DNA of 64,000 bases, from contig CM119267.1 in assembly GCA_051294375.1 (NCBI GenBank), positions 17,834,992 to 17,898,991 of the forward strand. The letters run 5' to 3'. Positions 22,371 through 35,928 of this stretch are shown here, piece after piece. Below the pieces are notes generated by a model. That model had not been told where the DNA came from. It searched no databases and was given only the letters and a program-made list of their open reading frames with translations. The number at the start of each line of letters is the position of its first letter. The stretch's first letter is position 1. Position numbers and translations under genes: made by a program. Origin of the DNA: Paraspadella gotoi. Taxonomy: Eukaryota; Chaetognatha.

Positions 22371-23040
22371 CATTTTTTTCAAATTATGTTAACTCATTTA
22401 TTCCATATTTTATCTAAAAGATTATAATATTTGTATTTTTTAACTTAATTATTTTATTTCAATAAAAGATATAGAAACAAGTTTGAGCAAACAAGTAGAG
22501 ATGGCACACAATATTTTAGTGGTAAAGAAGCTACATCAGTCATCTGTCTTTTTTTGTTCTTTCCTTTTTTTACTTTTTTTTCTTTTTTTTATGGATGACA
22601 TTACTAATCGGACTGATAGAGAGACATAATTTAAAAAAAAATATTCATAATATGATGTTCAAAAAAGTATTAAATAAATCATAAATAAACAAATAATGGC
22701 AGTAATCGACAAGACCATACTTAGTGAAATTAGGAGTCCCAAAAAACTATTTCATCAAGATTTTTTAATTCATGACAACATTAATGAGATCCACATAGCG
22801 TTGAAATAAATTTTTTTCATTTAAGATTTGTAATTAATAATTGTTAGTTTGTAGATTTGCCTCTGTATGAACTCACGTTATGTTGAGGAGAAAAAGGCTG
22901 ATAGTTTGAGAGAGAGAGTAAAGCAAACTTTATATCTAGCTCAATCATACACTTTTTTACCCACACACAAGATTTTCATTCCAATCCTATATATCTAATC
23001 ACAAAATAATTTGAGTTTAAATTTTATTTTAATAAAGATT
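22371..23040. other. AT-rich part of the insertion
   Basis: AT-rich sequence between the foldback right end and the GA tract. No frame or terminus is recognised. Confidence 0.45.
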
Positions 23041-23061
23041 GAAAAAAGGAAAGATACGATA

Positions 23062-23125
23062 AAGAGAGAGAGAGGGAGGAGAGAGAAAAGAGGAGAGGGA
23101 AGAGAAATAGGAGGGAGAGAGAAGC
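23062..23125. repeat. GA-rich tract of the insertion
   Basis: GAGAGGGAGGAG-type purine tract, the mirror of the CT tract at 20,028-20,190. Confidence 0.8.
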
Positions 23126-23129
23126 CGTC

Positions 23130-23345
23130 CAGGGCGGCAGGCAAATTCATCCCCCGGGGGTGGCCCCCAGGGGAAAGGTTTTTCTAGCCCCTGGGGGATT
23201 CCCCCTGGAGTGGCCCCTTTGGGGCGCCCAAAAAAAAGAGGCTACAGGGGGCCGCCCCAGGCAGTTAAGGAATGCTTGCCCCCCGGGCCGCCCCGCGGGG
23301 CCCACCCGCGGGGCCGCCCCTAGCAGCGCCCCGAGGGAAGGCGAT
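23130..23345. repeat. Right GC-rich dyad block
   Basis: Repeated CCCC(A/T)GGGG and CCGCGGGG dyads, including CCCCCAGGGG near 23,165, CCCCTGGGGG near 23,190 and CCCGCGGGGCC near 23,300. It mirrors the left block in position and style, but the two are not simple copies. Confidence 0.65.
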
Positions 23346-23363
23346 TCTGAAGGATGACATACT

Positions 23364-23371
23364 GGCGGTGG
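23364..23371. repeat. Right target-site duplication GGCGGTGG
   Basis: Second copy of the 8-bp word found at 19,702-19,709. Downstream sequence (AAACTGGCTTCGTGTGG) resumes the D3 uninterrupted sequence. Confidence 0.75.
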
Positions 23372-23544
23372 AAACTGGCTTCGTGTGGGAACCCATAGTT
23401 GGCGTGGGCGAGTGTGGGCGCGAGTGTGGTAGCCGCGGTGGAGAGTGGGGTCGAGGATGTTTCGAGCGCCGGGGGAAATGCGGGGGGGATAAGAACAGGA
23501 TTCTGGACTCAAGCAGATAACCCGATGAAGTTGTTGGAAGAAGA

Positions 23545-23588
23545 GAGATAGAGAGAGGAGAGAGAGAGAGAGAGAAGAGAGAGAAGAG

Positions 23589-23622
<34 letters not shown>

Positions 23623-23628
23623 AGAGAG
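23545..23628. repeat. Interrupted (GA)n array
   Basis: A GA array with repeated GAAGAG slips; the D3 equivalent is 62,580-62,690. Confidence 0.9.
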
Positions 23629-23779
23629 TGAGGACGCACAGACAAACAAAATGACAACAGAAGGAAAGGGAATACCAGAGAAACAAACTGCAAGAACCTG
23701 CAGGAATGACAATAATAACAGAGCCGGAAAAGGTTTATTTCTTTAGAGAGAAACAAAATAAGCGGGCCGAAAGGAGAAG

Positions 23780-24140
23780 ATTAAAGAAGAGGACAAAGGC
23801 CCAAAGGAGAAGGCGAAGGCCGAAAAGCTGAAGGCGAAGACTAAGGCGAAGACTAAAAATTTTGACGAAAGGTCGAGGGAAGAGTAAAAGGCGGACAACG
23901 AAAGATGAAGGAGGAAAACAAAAGCAAGGCAAAAGGGAAGACGACCGAAAATAGACGAAAACAAGGCGAAGAGCAAAAGGCGAAAGAGCAAAGGCGAAGA
24001 GCCAAAGGCGCGAAGAGGCAAAGGCGAAGAGCAAAGGCGAGAGCAAAGGCGTAAGAGCAAAGGCGACATAGCCAAAAGGCGAACGAGCAAAGGCGAAGAG
24101 CAAAGGCGAAGAGCAAAGTGCGAAGAGCAAAGGCGAATCA
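23780..24140. repeat. 13-bp minisatellite AAAGGCGAAGAGC
   Basis: A tandem 13-mer with many one-base slips. Three units give a 13-residue period on the minus strand (LLFAFALRLCSSP), which explains the long open frames at 23,735-24,336. The D2 (40,432-40,556) and D3 (62,995-63,122) renderings hold the same repeat, cleanest in D2. Confidence 0.9.
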
Positions 24141-24654
24141 GCGAAAAAGAAGCGAAATGAGATTTCGACGAAGTGGATAACGTTTTTTTTTTCCATTGAT
24201 GCCAAGTAATAAACTCTGAATCGCCGAAACGACCGAGCGACACCGACGCGCTAAACAATGAGGACGTAATATTTATAAAAAAGAGAGAGGAGGAGGAGGA
24301 GTATACGAGATGCGTTGGCACCGAGTTTACGCCCACGAGTCTCCAGGCGCGAGACGTGTGTTTATTTGTCGGTTACTTATTTTTTAATTTAATGCGTTTG
24401 GTTCTTTGATCCACTTTTATTTTTGTCTGTTACTTGATCCAGTCTTTTTTTTTTGGTGCGGGCGGGCGTGGGAAGTCGTTCCGCCAAAAAGTAGCGGGAT
24501 GGAGGTGAGGAGCGGGAGGTGATTGTGTCGGAAAGGGGAGTAGTTCTGGGGGGGGGAATCGTCGGAAATCGTTTTCCTTCCGTCTATGTTTTACGAGGTC
24601 GAACGTGACGTAGACGAAAGGAGGCCGAATCCGGGACCGGAGGTGGACCCGACC

Positions 24655-24725
24655 TGGAGTGCGGCGCCGAATTGAAGTGCGGCGCCGAACCCCGAGTTCG
24701 GCGGCCGAACGGAGAGCAGAACGCG
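24655..24725. repeat. GGCGCC-centred minisatellite
   Basis: About three units of an 18-20-bp repeat with core AGTGCGGCGCCGAA, each containing the self-complementary GGCGCC. The same array occurs at 42,955-43,015, 57,008-57,062 and 63,667-63,722. Confidence 0.8.
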
Positions 24726-24899
24726 ACTGAATCGAGACAGTGAATCAGTCACAAAACTCTAGACGAAAAAAAAAAAAAAACTAATCCAGTCGACCTTTAT
24801 CGCCCCAAGTCGTCGTCTAGTCAATAACGAACCACGCCAAAGGTGAATTCGTCAACGGCTAACCACGCCAGCCCTTCCTCCGACGCCCCGCTCATATTC

Positions 24900-25460
24900 C
24901 ACTGGAATACCCAGGCGCCGAAGCTTCGTTTCCGGGTTTCAAAAATGGCAGCACGAACGAAGATGGAAGGAAGAAGGTTAATGAATTACCCCCCGACGTC
25001 GTCGTTGTCGTTCCGTCGTTGAATATTTGTCGTCGTCCGTATCATCGCCAATTAGTGGCGTTTTTCACACCATCGCAGAAGGACACGGTCCTCCTTTTCT
25101 TAATCTTCACGTCTCCAGAGGTCCAAAATCAAATCAAATCAAGTACTTGGTACAAATTGGTATAATAATTATACAATTTACAATTATAAATATAATTAAT
25201 TTATACAATTATACATTTATTTAATAAATAAGCAGTATCTTGCCCCTCGACCGATACAGGTCTTCGTCCCTCTTACACGAAATGTCACATTGTTCACTGT
25301 CGTGAACCGTCGGATGTCATCGTCACTTTCCTTCTGCCCGTCTCTATGCAGGCATTTATTTTTACTGGAGAATTCGTCCTTACCAAAAACGGTCCACAAC
25401 GACAAGGCTGGGCCGACTGGAAAATAGAGAAAGGCCTTCCATCTCTATTGACGGGGAGAG
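24900..25460. other. Single-copy part of D1
   Basis: A CGT triplet run near 25,000-25,035 and an ATTATACAATTATA-rich patch near 25,165-25,220. The patch is the point at which the D3 rendering jumps to a different part of the unit. No gene. Confidence 0.45.
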
Positions 25461-25464
25461 AAAT

Positions 25465-25471
25465 CTCTCCT

Positions 25472-25504
<33 letters not shown>

Positions 25505-25525
25505 TCTCTTCTCTCTCTCTCTCTG
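25465..25525. repeat. (CT)n microsatellite
   Basis: A CT array with CCTC and TTCTC slips; the D2 equivalent is 43,745-43,792. Confidence 0.9.
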
Positions 25526-25529
25526 GCCT

Positions 25530-27515
25530 TTTCCACCTTGAATCTCATGAATGAAATCGGCTTTACAATGTCCTTTTCTTTTTTTTCTATTGTTGGGAAA
25601 AAAAGGATAAAAAGTCAAAAAATAAAACGGATAAATATTAAATAATTAAAAGGAATAAAAAAAAAAGAAAGAAAAAAATGGAAAGAGGAAACGGCCGACA
25701 AACTGAATAACAAAAAAAAATAAAATAAAAAAGAAAACGAATGAGAAAGGTAAAAAAAATATGATTTAAGAAAAAATCGAATTTGTCAAACTCTTGGGTC
25801 GCCAAGAAAAAAAGGAAAAAGAAAGAGAGAAGAACCTTTGAGTTCAGTTAGAGTTTGTTTCGCTGACCAAGAGTTTATATCGCTCATCTTTCATAACACG
25901 AATTTCTTTCCTTTTATCTCTTCCTTTTTCTTTCTTCCTTTTTTTTCTCCTTTTCTTTCTTTCCTTTCTTTCTTTCCTTCGCTCTCATTCCGTCACTCCT
26001 TATCGTCTCTCTTCCTCATTCATTCAATTCGTCCCATTAATGTGACAAAAATCCCGAACGAATCTCGAGACTAGGAAAAAAAAAAACGGCCGCCTAAAAA
26101 AGGGAAAAAAGTTGCGGCTGGATTAATAAAAAGAAAAATGCGAGAGACAGGGTCGGCCACGCCCACCGAGCCCCGAAAAGAAAAAGATAAAGGCGACGCC
26201 GCCCCACAAACCGACCAGAGGGGGGACTCTGATTTCCGCGGGTCCTCGACGAGAAGGACCAGAGGAAGTAAGATAATCTTTGGGGCGACCCGAAAGTGCG
26301 AGACCCTAACTGAACGCAACCGAAATTCGCATTGAAAACCTTTTTTCTTCGGACATTGTGTCGACGCATCTCTCTAGCGTTTTGTATTGCGTTATATGAA
26401 TATTAATTAAAATATTCGTGCTTTACTGTCCTCTAAAAATACACATAAGTTACGATAAGGATATCCACTACGCAAATTATTAGTTTTGTCATCCGTCCAC
26501 GCAGTCATAACATTTACTGACTATCTTTCTTTACCAGAGAGAAACCTCGGGTCTCAATATATCTAGAAAACAAAATGGCCGATTCTCGGACAAATAGATC
26601 ATTAGAAAACGAGTTGTTTCGTAGAGAAATGCACCACTAAAAACAAGAATCTGGGGCCGAATAAAATTAGTCCATCACATCGACCATAATCGACAATAAT
26701 TCTAAGGTTTAATGTTTAATGTTCTCTTAAGGCTTAAACGTACCAAATTTGATCAAAATCATGACAAAGTCTAATTCAATTAAGTCTTTATTTTTATGAT
26801 TATTTTTTGAGGGTGACATCATTGAACAATTGAGCATTGATCATCGGAAAGGTTTGACTTACATTATTTATTATTATTATTTGAAATTGTCACAGTGGTA
26901 CATTATAATTGCCACACAAAGTACGTTCGAAGAAAAACTTTTGGTGAGAAACTAAATCTTATTTTAGTCTAAGTGTAGAAATATTACCAGAATATTACTA
27001 TTTTTTAAAAAAATACAAAAATATTTTAGGTCAAGCATGGATTCCGATTAGGAACTAGAACCTTATTTCCAAAAAATACGAGTTCGTACTTAAATTCGAA
27101 CTATATTTTTTAATCGTTGACCGAAATTTCTCTTTCTTTTTACGCTTAACACATTTTAAAGAAAAAAAAATCGATAAATAAAAAAGAAGAAAGTCCTGGA
27201 GTCATCGAAATCATTCTTTTCTCTAAAGATCAACTTTCTTTCTTCTGAAACAAAAATAGCGGGAAATTCTCTCTTTCTTCTTTTTTCCGCGAGCATAATC
27301 CGTCACAAAGATTATCGATCGTTTGGGGCCCGAGATTTTCTTGGAATCTGGGGAAAACGATTGTAATATTAAACTGTATTAATAGTAATGACTAAGGATA
27401 TAACGCTTCCGTTTCTTCTCTCCATCGAAAAAGCGAGATTTCTTGGTTTTCTGTTCTTGCATGAGTCAGGAAATAAGCTCCAGCCGCTGAGAGATGACAA
27501 AATATGTTAGCTGCA
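25530..27515. other. Single-copy part of D1, no gene
   Basis: Low-complexity A-rich (25,640-25,760) and CTTT-rich (25,910-25,990) patches, then a GC-richer patch at 26,080-26,340, then AT-rich DNA. Frames on either strand in the GC-richer patch are not preserved at 44,340-44,640 in D2. Nothing recognisable. Confidence 0.45.
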
Positions 27516-27520
27516 TAATT

Positions 27521-27557
<37 letters not shown>

Positions 27558-27566
27558 TCTCTCTGG
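27521..27566. repeat. (CT)n microsatellite
   Basis: A short CT array. The D2 rendering of this place (about 45,840-45,960) is scrambled. Confidence 0.9.
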
Positions 27567-27569
27567 CCC

Positions 27570-28770
27570 AGTCTCTCGAAGAAAAGGGTTGGCTCGTCAA
27601 AGATAATTGATCTGCGCCGATTTTGTGTGGAGACCTGTGGGATGGCGAATGTGAGAAAAAGTGTGATGACTTTGGAGGTAAGTTAAAGGTGAGGTCAGAC
27701 GATTCGAGAGGGAAGAAAAGAAGAATTTTGAGTGGACGTTTCCAATGGCAGGTTAGGGCTCGAAGCAGTAAGGGCGGGGAAAAAAAAAAGGAGAGATACG
27801 AAGAGAACCAAATTACATTTCCGGGTGGATTGTTCAGATGAACAATGAAATAATGTTAATATGATTGTATGATTACAAAGTGTGATACAGATTCGACACG
27901 TTTTCTTTTTTTTTAGTTTAGTACGGAATTATGCATTCGGATTCGATCCCCTTGGAAACTTGGGTACTATCACCAATATCACTATCACAAATCAAATAAA
28001 GGGGTTTGGAGGAGATTCCGTGATCATCGCGTGAAGCAGAGAAGATCGCGTGACGGTTTGGAGTAAATTCCTGTGGGCGTCCATTGTCGAATCCATCACC
28101 GCCGCAGCAGGAAAGTTGGTTGTGAAAGGGTGAGCGGTAGATTTTGACATACCTTTTTTTAATTTCTTTTACTCAAATTATGCTATTTTGAGTATCTTTA
28201 TTTTTTAAAAAAAGATAAAAATTAGGTTCCAAAATAGGTTTAAAAAAATCCAATTATAATATGTCTTCGCTTCAAGATCGGCAAAAATTATTTCATTTTA
28301 GACGCATTTTGTATTAATTTCGAACAATAGCGGTTTTATTTTACTATTTTAATATGTAATTTTCAGGAATAATTTTTAAAATTTTTTTCATAAATAATAA
28401 TAAATAACTTTCAAAAATATGTATTTTCAAAATTTAAAACGACCACAACTTATAATTTATGTCAGAGTAAAAATGGCTTCATTTTTGGCCCAATAAATAT
28501 TGATTGTGAAGCGCATTCATCTAGATTGAAAAGTTATGGAGCAGCGACGTGGATAATAGTTGGATATTGTGGGAAGACATTGGACAATCGGGTTTCAGAG
28601 TGAACTCTTGTTGATTGGTTGATGGACTGGGAAATTCCATGATCGCCTTAATTCCCAAAAGGGAAAAATTGGAGGTCTGATCGACGGAAGAAAGAAAGGA
28701 AAAGAGAAGAAAAAAGAAAAAGGGAGAAAGGAAAGAAAAGGGGAAAAGGAGGTGAGGGGCGTTGGGTTAA
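27570..28770. other. Single-copy part of D1, no gene
   Basis: Mixed then AT-rich sequence matched by 46,000-47,370 in D2. I see no conserved frame. Confidence 0.45.
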
Positions 28771-28773
28771 GAC

Positions 28774-28775
<2 letters not shown>

Positions 28776-28807
<32 letters not shown>

Positions 28808-28845
28808 GAGAGAGAGAGAGAGCGGAGAGAGAGAAGAGATAGAGA
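28776..28845. repeat. (GA)n microsatellite
   Basis: A GA array with GACGAG and GCGGAG interruptions, near the right limit of D1. Confidence 0.9.
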
Positions 28846-29017
28846 AATGGTAAAGCGCAAATGAAGGAAAAACCACGGCAAAAGTCGTTTTTTTCCTACG
28901 GCAAAGTTACGAGATATGAGTACTCGCTGAATTTGTTATTTTATCTATCTTAAGGGAAAAAGGACTTGTTCTTTGTAAGAATTCACTGTCAAAAGAAATA
29001 TATAAGAACCTGAAGAA

Positions 29018-29042
29018 NNNNNNNNNNNNNNNNNNNNNNNNN
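29018..29042. other. Assembly gap (25 N)
   Basis: Exactly 25 N separate the end of D1 from a block that restarts at the D1 16,766 equivalent. This marks an artificial or unresolved join. Confidence 1.
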
Positions 29043-30045
<1,003 letters not shown>

Positions 30046-30070
30046 NNNNNNNNNNNNNNNNNNNNNNNNN
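30046..30070. other. Assembly gap (25 N) at the palindrome centre
   Basis: Exactly 25 N between a direct and a reverse-complement rendering of the same sequence. Confidence 1.
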
Positions 30071-30447
30071 ACTTATAAATAAACAACCAACGTCATTTTT
30101 ATCCCAAGCTTCCTTATCATGCTATAATCAAAATGTTACGCTTAATCCACCCAATTAACGATTATCGAATGTATTTCTCCCATTGTTACCATTTGTCCGG
30201 ATGTACTAACTCATTCCCATTACAATTCCCGAATGTAACTGGCCCCTCATTTGGCGACTCGTCTCCCAGACGCGCAGCCGGTGAATCCACGAGTTTTCTA
30301 ATTCGTCACGTAGAAGTTTATGGTGATGTGCATCCGGCGCGAAACGCTATGTGAATGGCTGATTAGGGGAGGCCAACGCTCCTCTCTCTCTCTCCTCTCT
30401 CTCTCATTCTCCTCTCTCTCTCAGTCTCTCTCTCTGCTCTCTGCAGT

Positions 30448-30486
<39 letters not shown>

Positions 30487-31173
30487 CTTCTGTTTGTTTC
30501 TTTTTTTTTTCTATCATGATCAGCGTTCATTTTATAGGCGCCCTATATTCTTTGTTTTATCTTTTATGTTTCGAGTTTTCTGAGTCGCCGTGAACCTCCT
30601 TTTCCGAGAAAATCGCCCTGTCGTCGTCGTCATTCAACGTCGTCGTCGTCGCGTTCGTCGTCGAAGATGACGTGTCTCTTCACGCAAGCAATCGCGCAGG
30701 TTTTTTTTTTGTATTTTTTTATCGCTTTCTCAAAAACCCATATTTTGGGATTTTTTTTTAGACTTTTGTTTTTGACATCTTCATTTCCGTGTCGCAGTTT
30801 TTGAATGAAAAATAATTAAAAAAAGATTAAATAAAATATATCACAGATAAAACAACATATTTCACAGAATCTTTTTGCAACATATAAGTTGAAAAAGTGA
30901 TATTAGAATGTTAAAATACTTTGATCTTACGGAACATGGTGATTATGATTATTTTTCTCAAAGCTAATAAAAATAGCGAAACCGCTTCAAAAACTCGATT
31001 CCTTATCTCGATCCCTTTCAAGGGTTACATTTCCTCAATGTAACATAAATTTTTCGCTACATTTCGCCGGAAAATGGAAGGGATTATCTCCCCGCCTTTC
31101 TTTTCCACACTTTGCCTTCTCTCTGTCTCTGTCCTCTGTCTCTCTCTATATCTCCTGCACTCTCTCTCTCTCC

Positions 31174-31221
<48 letters not shown>

Positions 31222-31406
31222 TTTCACTTTCTTCACTCCTTCGCCCAACTCCCACTTTGCCCCAATCATATCTGGAAAAAATTCTGACGTCCGTCATCGT
31301 CCCGGTTTTGTTTTGACGTTTCCCGCAATTTCTTTCGCCGTGCCATCTGTATTGTTTTTGAGTCATCTGTTTTTTTCGTGACGTTGGTCTGTTGATAAAC
31401 GAGGAA

Positions 31407-31477
<71 letters not shown>

Positions 31478-32035
31478 AAGAGAGTAGAGAGAGAGAGAAG
31501 AGAGGGAGAGAGAGAGAGAGAGGTGAGAGAGAACCAGACCAGAAAAATTTCCTTGGGCCGAAAAAGGCGAGGCGATTCGCTCTGTCGGCGCGGTCGGTCA
31601 CGCGCGCGATGCTTCATTTCCGGTCCTGGAGAACGCCGAGACCGTCGAACTGCGTTCTTTCGATAACCGGCGTCTTTCGAGAAAAGGTCTCGGTGGCGAC
31701 GAAAGAAGCGTCGTTGCCAGACTTGGGGGGGGGGGGTGGCGCCGTCTTTTGCTTCAGCTTTTCGTTAATTGATCCTTCAACGAATGAGCTTGAGTTGATT
31801 CTCTGAAGGAAGGCCGATATGATCTTGGATAAACCCATTTGAATGAAAAGAGAGTCTGGAGTTAAGTAATGAAAAAGGGATAACTCTTAATATAGAGTAT
31901 TATTTTTCTGAGTGAAAGTGTTTGTGTTTCTTGTATCCGGATGGCAACTCTGACTGGAAACCATCCAAGAAAAAATGGCGGCAAAGCTCTCTTCCTCTCT
32001 CTCTCGTGTCGGTCGCTCTCATCTCTGCTTCGTCA

Positions 32036-32069
<34 letters not shown>

Positions 32070-32072
32070 GAG

Positions 32073-32115
<43 letters not shown>

Positions 32116-35100
32116 AATTCTCTCTCTCTCTCTCAATATCTCTTCAATCTGTCTGATTTCGCTAATACTGTCGCAACACCTGTCCTCGGAAATCAAGTTG
32201 GATCAGAGAGAGACGCAAAATAACTGGTTAACTTAGCGAACGGTTTAGAGAAGCGATCGGGGTAACTCCTTCTTGTCTTTGCGATCGCTTTCGGGCCGGA
32301 AGTTTCTTCGATTTGTTCGGGAAACGAGCGACGTTATCGTTTTAACTTTGCACGTAGGCGCGCCGAATAAAAGAGCGCATCCAAAGTGGGCGTTGAAAAA
32401 GCCGGGTCTTTCGGAAGAATCGAGTGATCGGCGCGAAATTTTAATCTTCGACGCCAGTCAGAATGAACGTCATTGGCGGGCGGAGGGAAAAACAGAGCGG
32501 CGCCTGATGCGGCTGGCTGCTGCTGCTGTCGTCGCTGATCCTGCGAGCAGACGAAACGGAACGTGGAACATGAGAAAAGGAGAGATTTTTAAGTGGGGCA
32601 GAGACGAAAGAAAATCTCGGTTTAGACTTTTAATTTTAGCGAAAATAATATTTGAATATTGTTGCTACAAAACGAATTTATTTTCAAATAAAACGGACAA
32701 TGTTTCGGTTGGTAATTTCGAGCTTGATCTGGGTTACAGTTTTGTGAATTTAATTTTTCCACGAATATAATTTTTTAAAATTTCCTATATGTCAGTTATA
32801 AATTTAGCACTATTTATCAATATAGTCGCGTTATGAACGAAAGTAATCCGTCGAAGAAAGAAATTTTTTTTCAATTTTTTTTTAACATTTATTTCTGTTT
32901 CATTGTCAGAAATATTTGGCGGGGAACAAACAAAGACGACGACGACTGACGACGAAGCCTAACAACAACGACGACAAGTTTTTTCCTTTGAAAACATGGA
33001 AATCGATCGTGATCGGTGCGGAAGGTTGGTTTTTTTTCGTCGTCGGCGGGATGGGGAATCATTATCAAACATCGTTGTTTGTCGTCCGTCGTTCTCGCTT
33101 CTTTTTAAACTATTCCGTCGCCATAATTTTAGGCGCATGTTCGATGGGGTTTCCGTCATTGTGGTTGATGTTGTCGGTTCTCCTTCCATCAGCGTTGTCA
33201 ATTATTGTCATGATCGTGGTCATCTCTGTCATTGTGGTCTGCTCGCAGTATCGGTTTTCGCTCTCGGCTCTCGTCTACGTTTCACGATCATCGGACAATA
33301 ATGTCGTGTCGGTCGTCGTCGGTCGTCGTCGTCATTGCCCTTTCGTTTTTCGACAACATTTTATCGTCCGTCGCCGTCATCGTCGTCGTCGTCACTATTC
33401 AACCTCCGGGTTTGGATCTGCATGAGAAAGTAGTAAGAAAATCGAAGTCGGCCATCAGGGGAATTCCCGCCCTTTTTTGACTCTGTCTCTCTCTCTTTTG
33501 CCTCTTGGTTGTCTTCTGTCTCTTGTTTTAGGCGGTCTATGTCTTATTGTCTCCTCATTCTTTTGACATTCATCTTTCTCTCTTACTCTCTCCTCTCTTT
33601 TTCTCTAGTATTCTTTCTCTCTCTCTCTCACCCCTTTTCCTCTCTCTCTCTCTCTTTATCTCTGGTAAGTTTGTTTAAGCTCTCTCTCTTTCTTATCTAA
33701 GAAAATTCCTCTCCGCTCAGACTTTAATCATGGCCGTCTTATTGTCTTCTGCCCGATTTTAATTCCTTTCTTCATCGCCCACGGGCGCGCCAATGCGGTT
33801 TCACCTCCTCTTCCTCAGCAAAACTTTTCAGAGTCCAAAACAAAGGAACAACAGATTCGTTTTAACCTTCGCGAAGTCTCGTTGTCTTCGTTAAGAGGAG
33901 AAAAAAAAGGTCAGAGCAATCATTTGCGTCCGAGGCAAATCGAAATTTGGAAAACGACCGCCATTAAACACGCAGTGATGCTCTCTCTGTCTCTCTCTCT
34001 TCTCTCTTCTCTCTCATTCTCTCTCTCTCCTCTCCTCTCTCTTCTCGCTCTCGTCCTCTCTCTTCTCTCATCTTCTTTAATTTATTAAATGCGTATCATT
34101 ATTTGATGACGTTACCTTGTTCCGTGATTGATTTTGTTATCCTTCTTCGGTTATCTTCAGTTATTCACTTACGAATCTCTCATTCAACTTCAAGACAAAC
34201 AACTGATAAAGAAAAACCTGTGGTCAAAACAGGTGTTACTAAATAACTTTAAAATTATATTTTTTTTCAATTGCTATGCTTCGTGTCCTCCCTTTATTAA
34301 TTTTCTTAAATTTTGATTTCATTAAAATTTCCCCAGTTCAATTCCATCATTGTTTTAAACTTACATCCCTTCGTCATTTCACTTCTTTTAATTTTTTTAA
34401 TTTTTAATTTCCTCGTTTTCAATCAATTTTCTTTTTTTCCTCCATTATTCATTTTCTTTTCATTAACTCAATCCCGCTTCATTTAATCTTCTATCTCCTT
34501 TCACCTTCCTTCCCTTTTCCTCGCTTCTTCCGACTCTCGGAGGAAGCGCTTCCCTCTAGCGGCGGCCAATGACGACAATGTCCTCCGATAACCAGAAACT
34601 CCGGCTTCTTGACTTAATGGAGTTTTCTTTCCTTCTTTTAACGTCATTTAATAAACGACTTCTAGCGGTAGAAGACGCGCGTCGGAGAGCGTAAGCGATA
34701 AACAATTCGTCTCTCTCTCTCCTCTGGTCTCTGTCTCTTTCTCTCTCTCTCCTTCCTCCTCTTCTCTCCCTCTCTTCTCTTCTCTCTCCCTCTCTCTCTC
34801 TTCTCCTCTCTTCTCTCTCTCTCTCTCTCTTCTCTTCTCTCTCTCTCTCACAGCCCCCACTTTGTTGTTTTCCCATAATTGGTATTCTGTAGTTTGTCAA
34901 CGGTGCTTAGGAGTTTGTTATGTTTAATTGTTTTACATGCTTTCTTTTTTTTTCACTATCATTTTTGTTTACTCGTCTTTTTTCCTCATATCCTAAAATC
35001 TTAGTTCTTAAATATTCATAAGGCTTTCGTCATGAAAAAAGCCTTTTCTTTTTTTTTTTTTTTTGCCAGCGCTTCGCCTCTCCATGGTGACAGAGCAACG

Positions 35101-35928
35101 TCGCTACCGATGAACCGCGAAGATAACATCGTCAAATTCTCAGCGTCGTGGGAATTTAAACGTTTACTTTGTTTTTTTTTTAGCGTCGCAGCTGGCGAAA
35201 CTCGGTGATGTAATCTCGCAGGTATGCGACATAACTACCCACGATTTTTCAAATTTCCCTATTGGAATTAGCCTGCCGCTAAAAATTGTTTTTTCTCTTC
35301 GAACGAGATATTTGTTTCTTGCGAAAAAACAAACAGAAGCGGAAAACAATGGTTTGTAGAAAAGATGCTCGACGGTGTTTGTCAAAAACATCACTTTTAG
35401 GCTGAGGTCGTTTGAGCGCGCGCGCGTGAAATGAGAGAGAGAGAGAGAGAGAGGAGAGGAAGAGAGAGAGAGGAGAGAGAGAGAGGAGAGAGTAAGCTTT
35501 TCTATTCGCTCGCATATAGCTGTCTATCAGCTTCAAAAAGTTTTTTTTTAGTTATCACTTGCTAATGATTCATGAAATTGCAAGGATTAATGCAAAGGTT
35601 TACAGAAATATGCTAAGAGCGAAAGAGAGAGAGATATGATTTAAAATTACGAATAAAAAAAAAGAAAAGAATGTCATCGAGCCCGATTTCGGGCAGAACA
35701 GGGAAGAAAGGAGAAGGAAGAGGATGAGGAAGATGTGGCGGGAAAAAAAAGAAGGAGGGAAGAGGATGAGGAATATGGCGGAAAAAAAAGAGAGAAACGA
35801 ATTATGCATTGAATTTTTTCAATCTGAAAGAGTTAATTAAAAAATTACAATGAGAGAAAGATAGTAGAAGGAAGGGGGAAAAAGAATGAAGTCGAGAAAT
35901 GAAAAAGCAAGAACAGTAATCTAAATGT

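Larger units (their letters stand above)
19710..23363. mobile_element. 3.65-kb composite insertion with 8-bp target duplication
   Basis: Sequence is continuous across the site in D3 (…CATCGGCGGTGGGAAACTGG…), while D1 has 3,654 extra bases between two GGCGGTGG words. The left end opens with the perfect hairpin GGAGATATGTATCTCC. The left end and the reverse complement of the right end share TATGT, ATC, AATC and CTTCC in order, an imperfect terminal inverted repeat. Inward the two halves mirror each other: a GC-rich block, a CT or GA tract, then the arms of a nested foldback. An 8-bp duplication fits hAT, P or Merlin-type insertion, but no transposase frame exists and the terminal bases fit none of them clearly. 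Confidence 0.65.
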
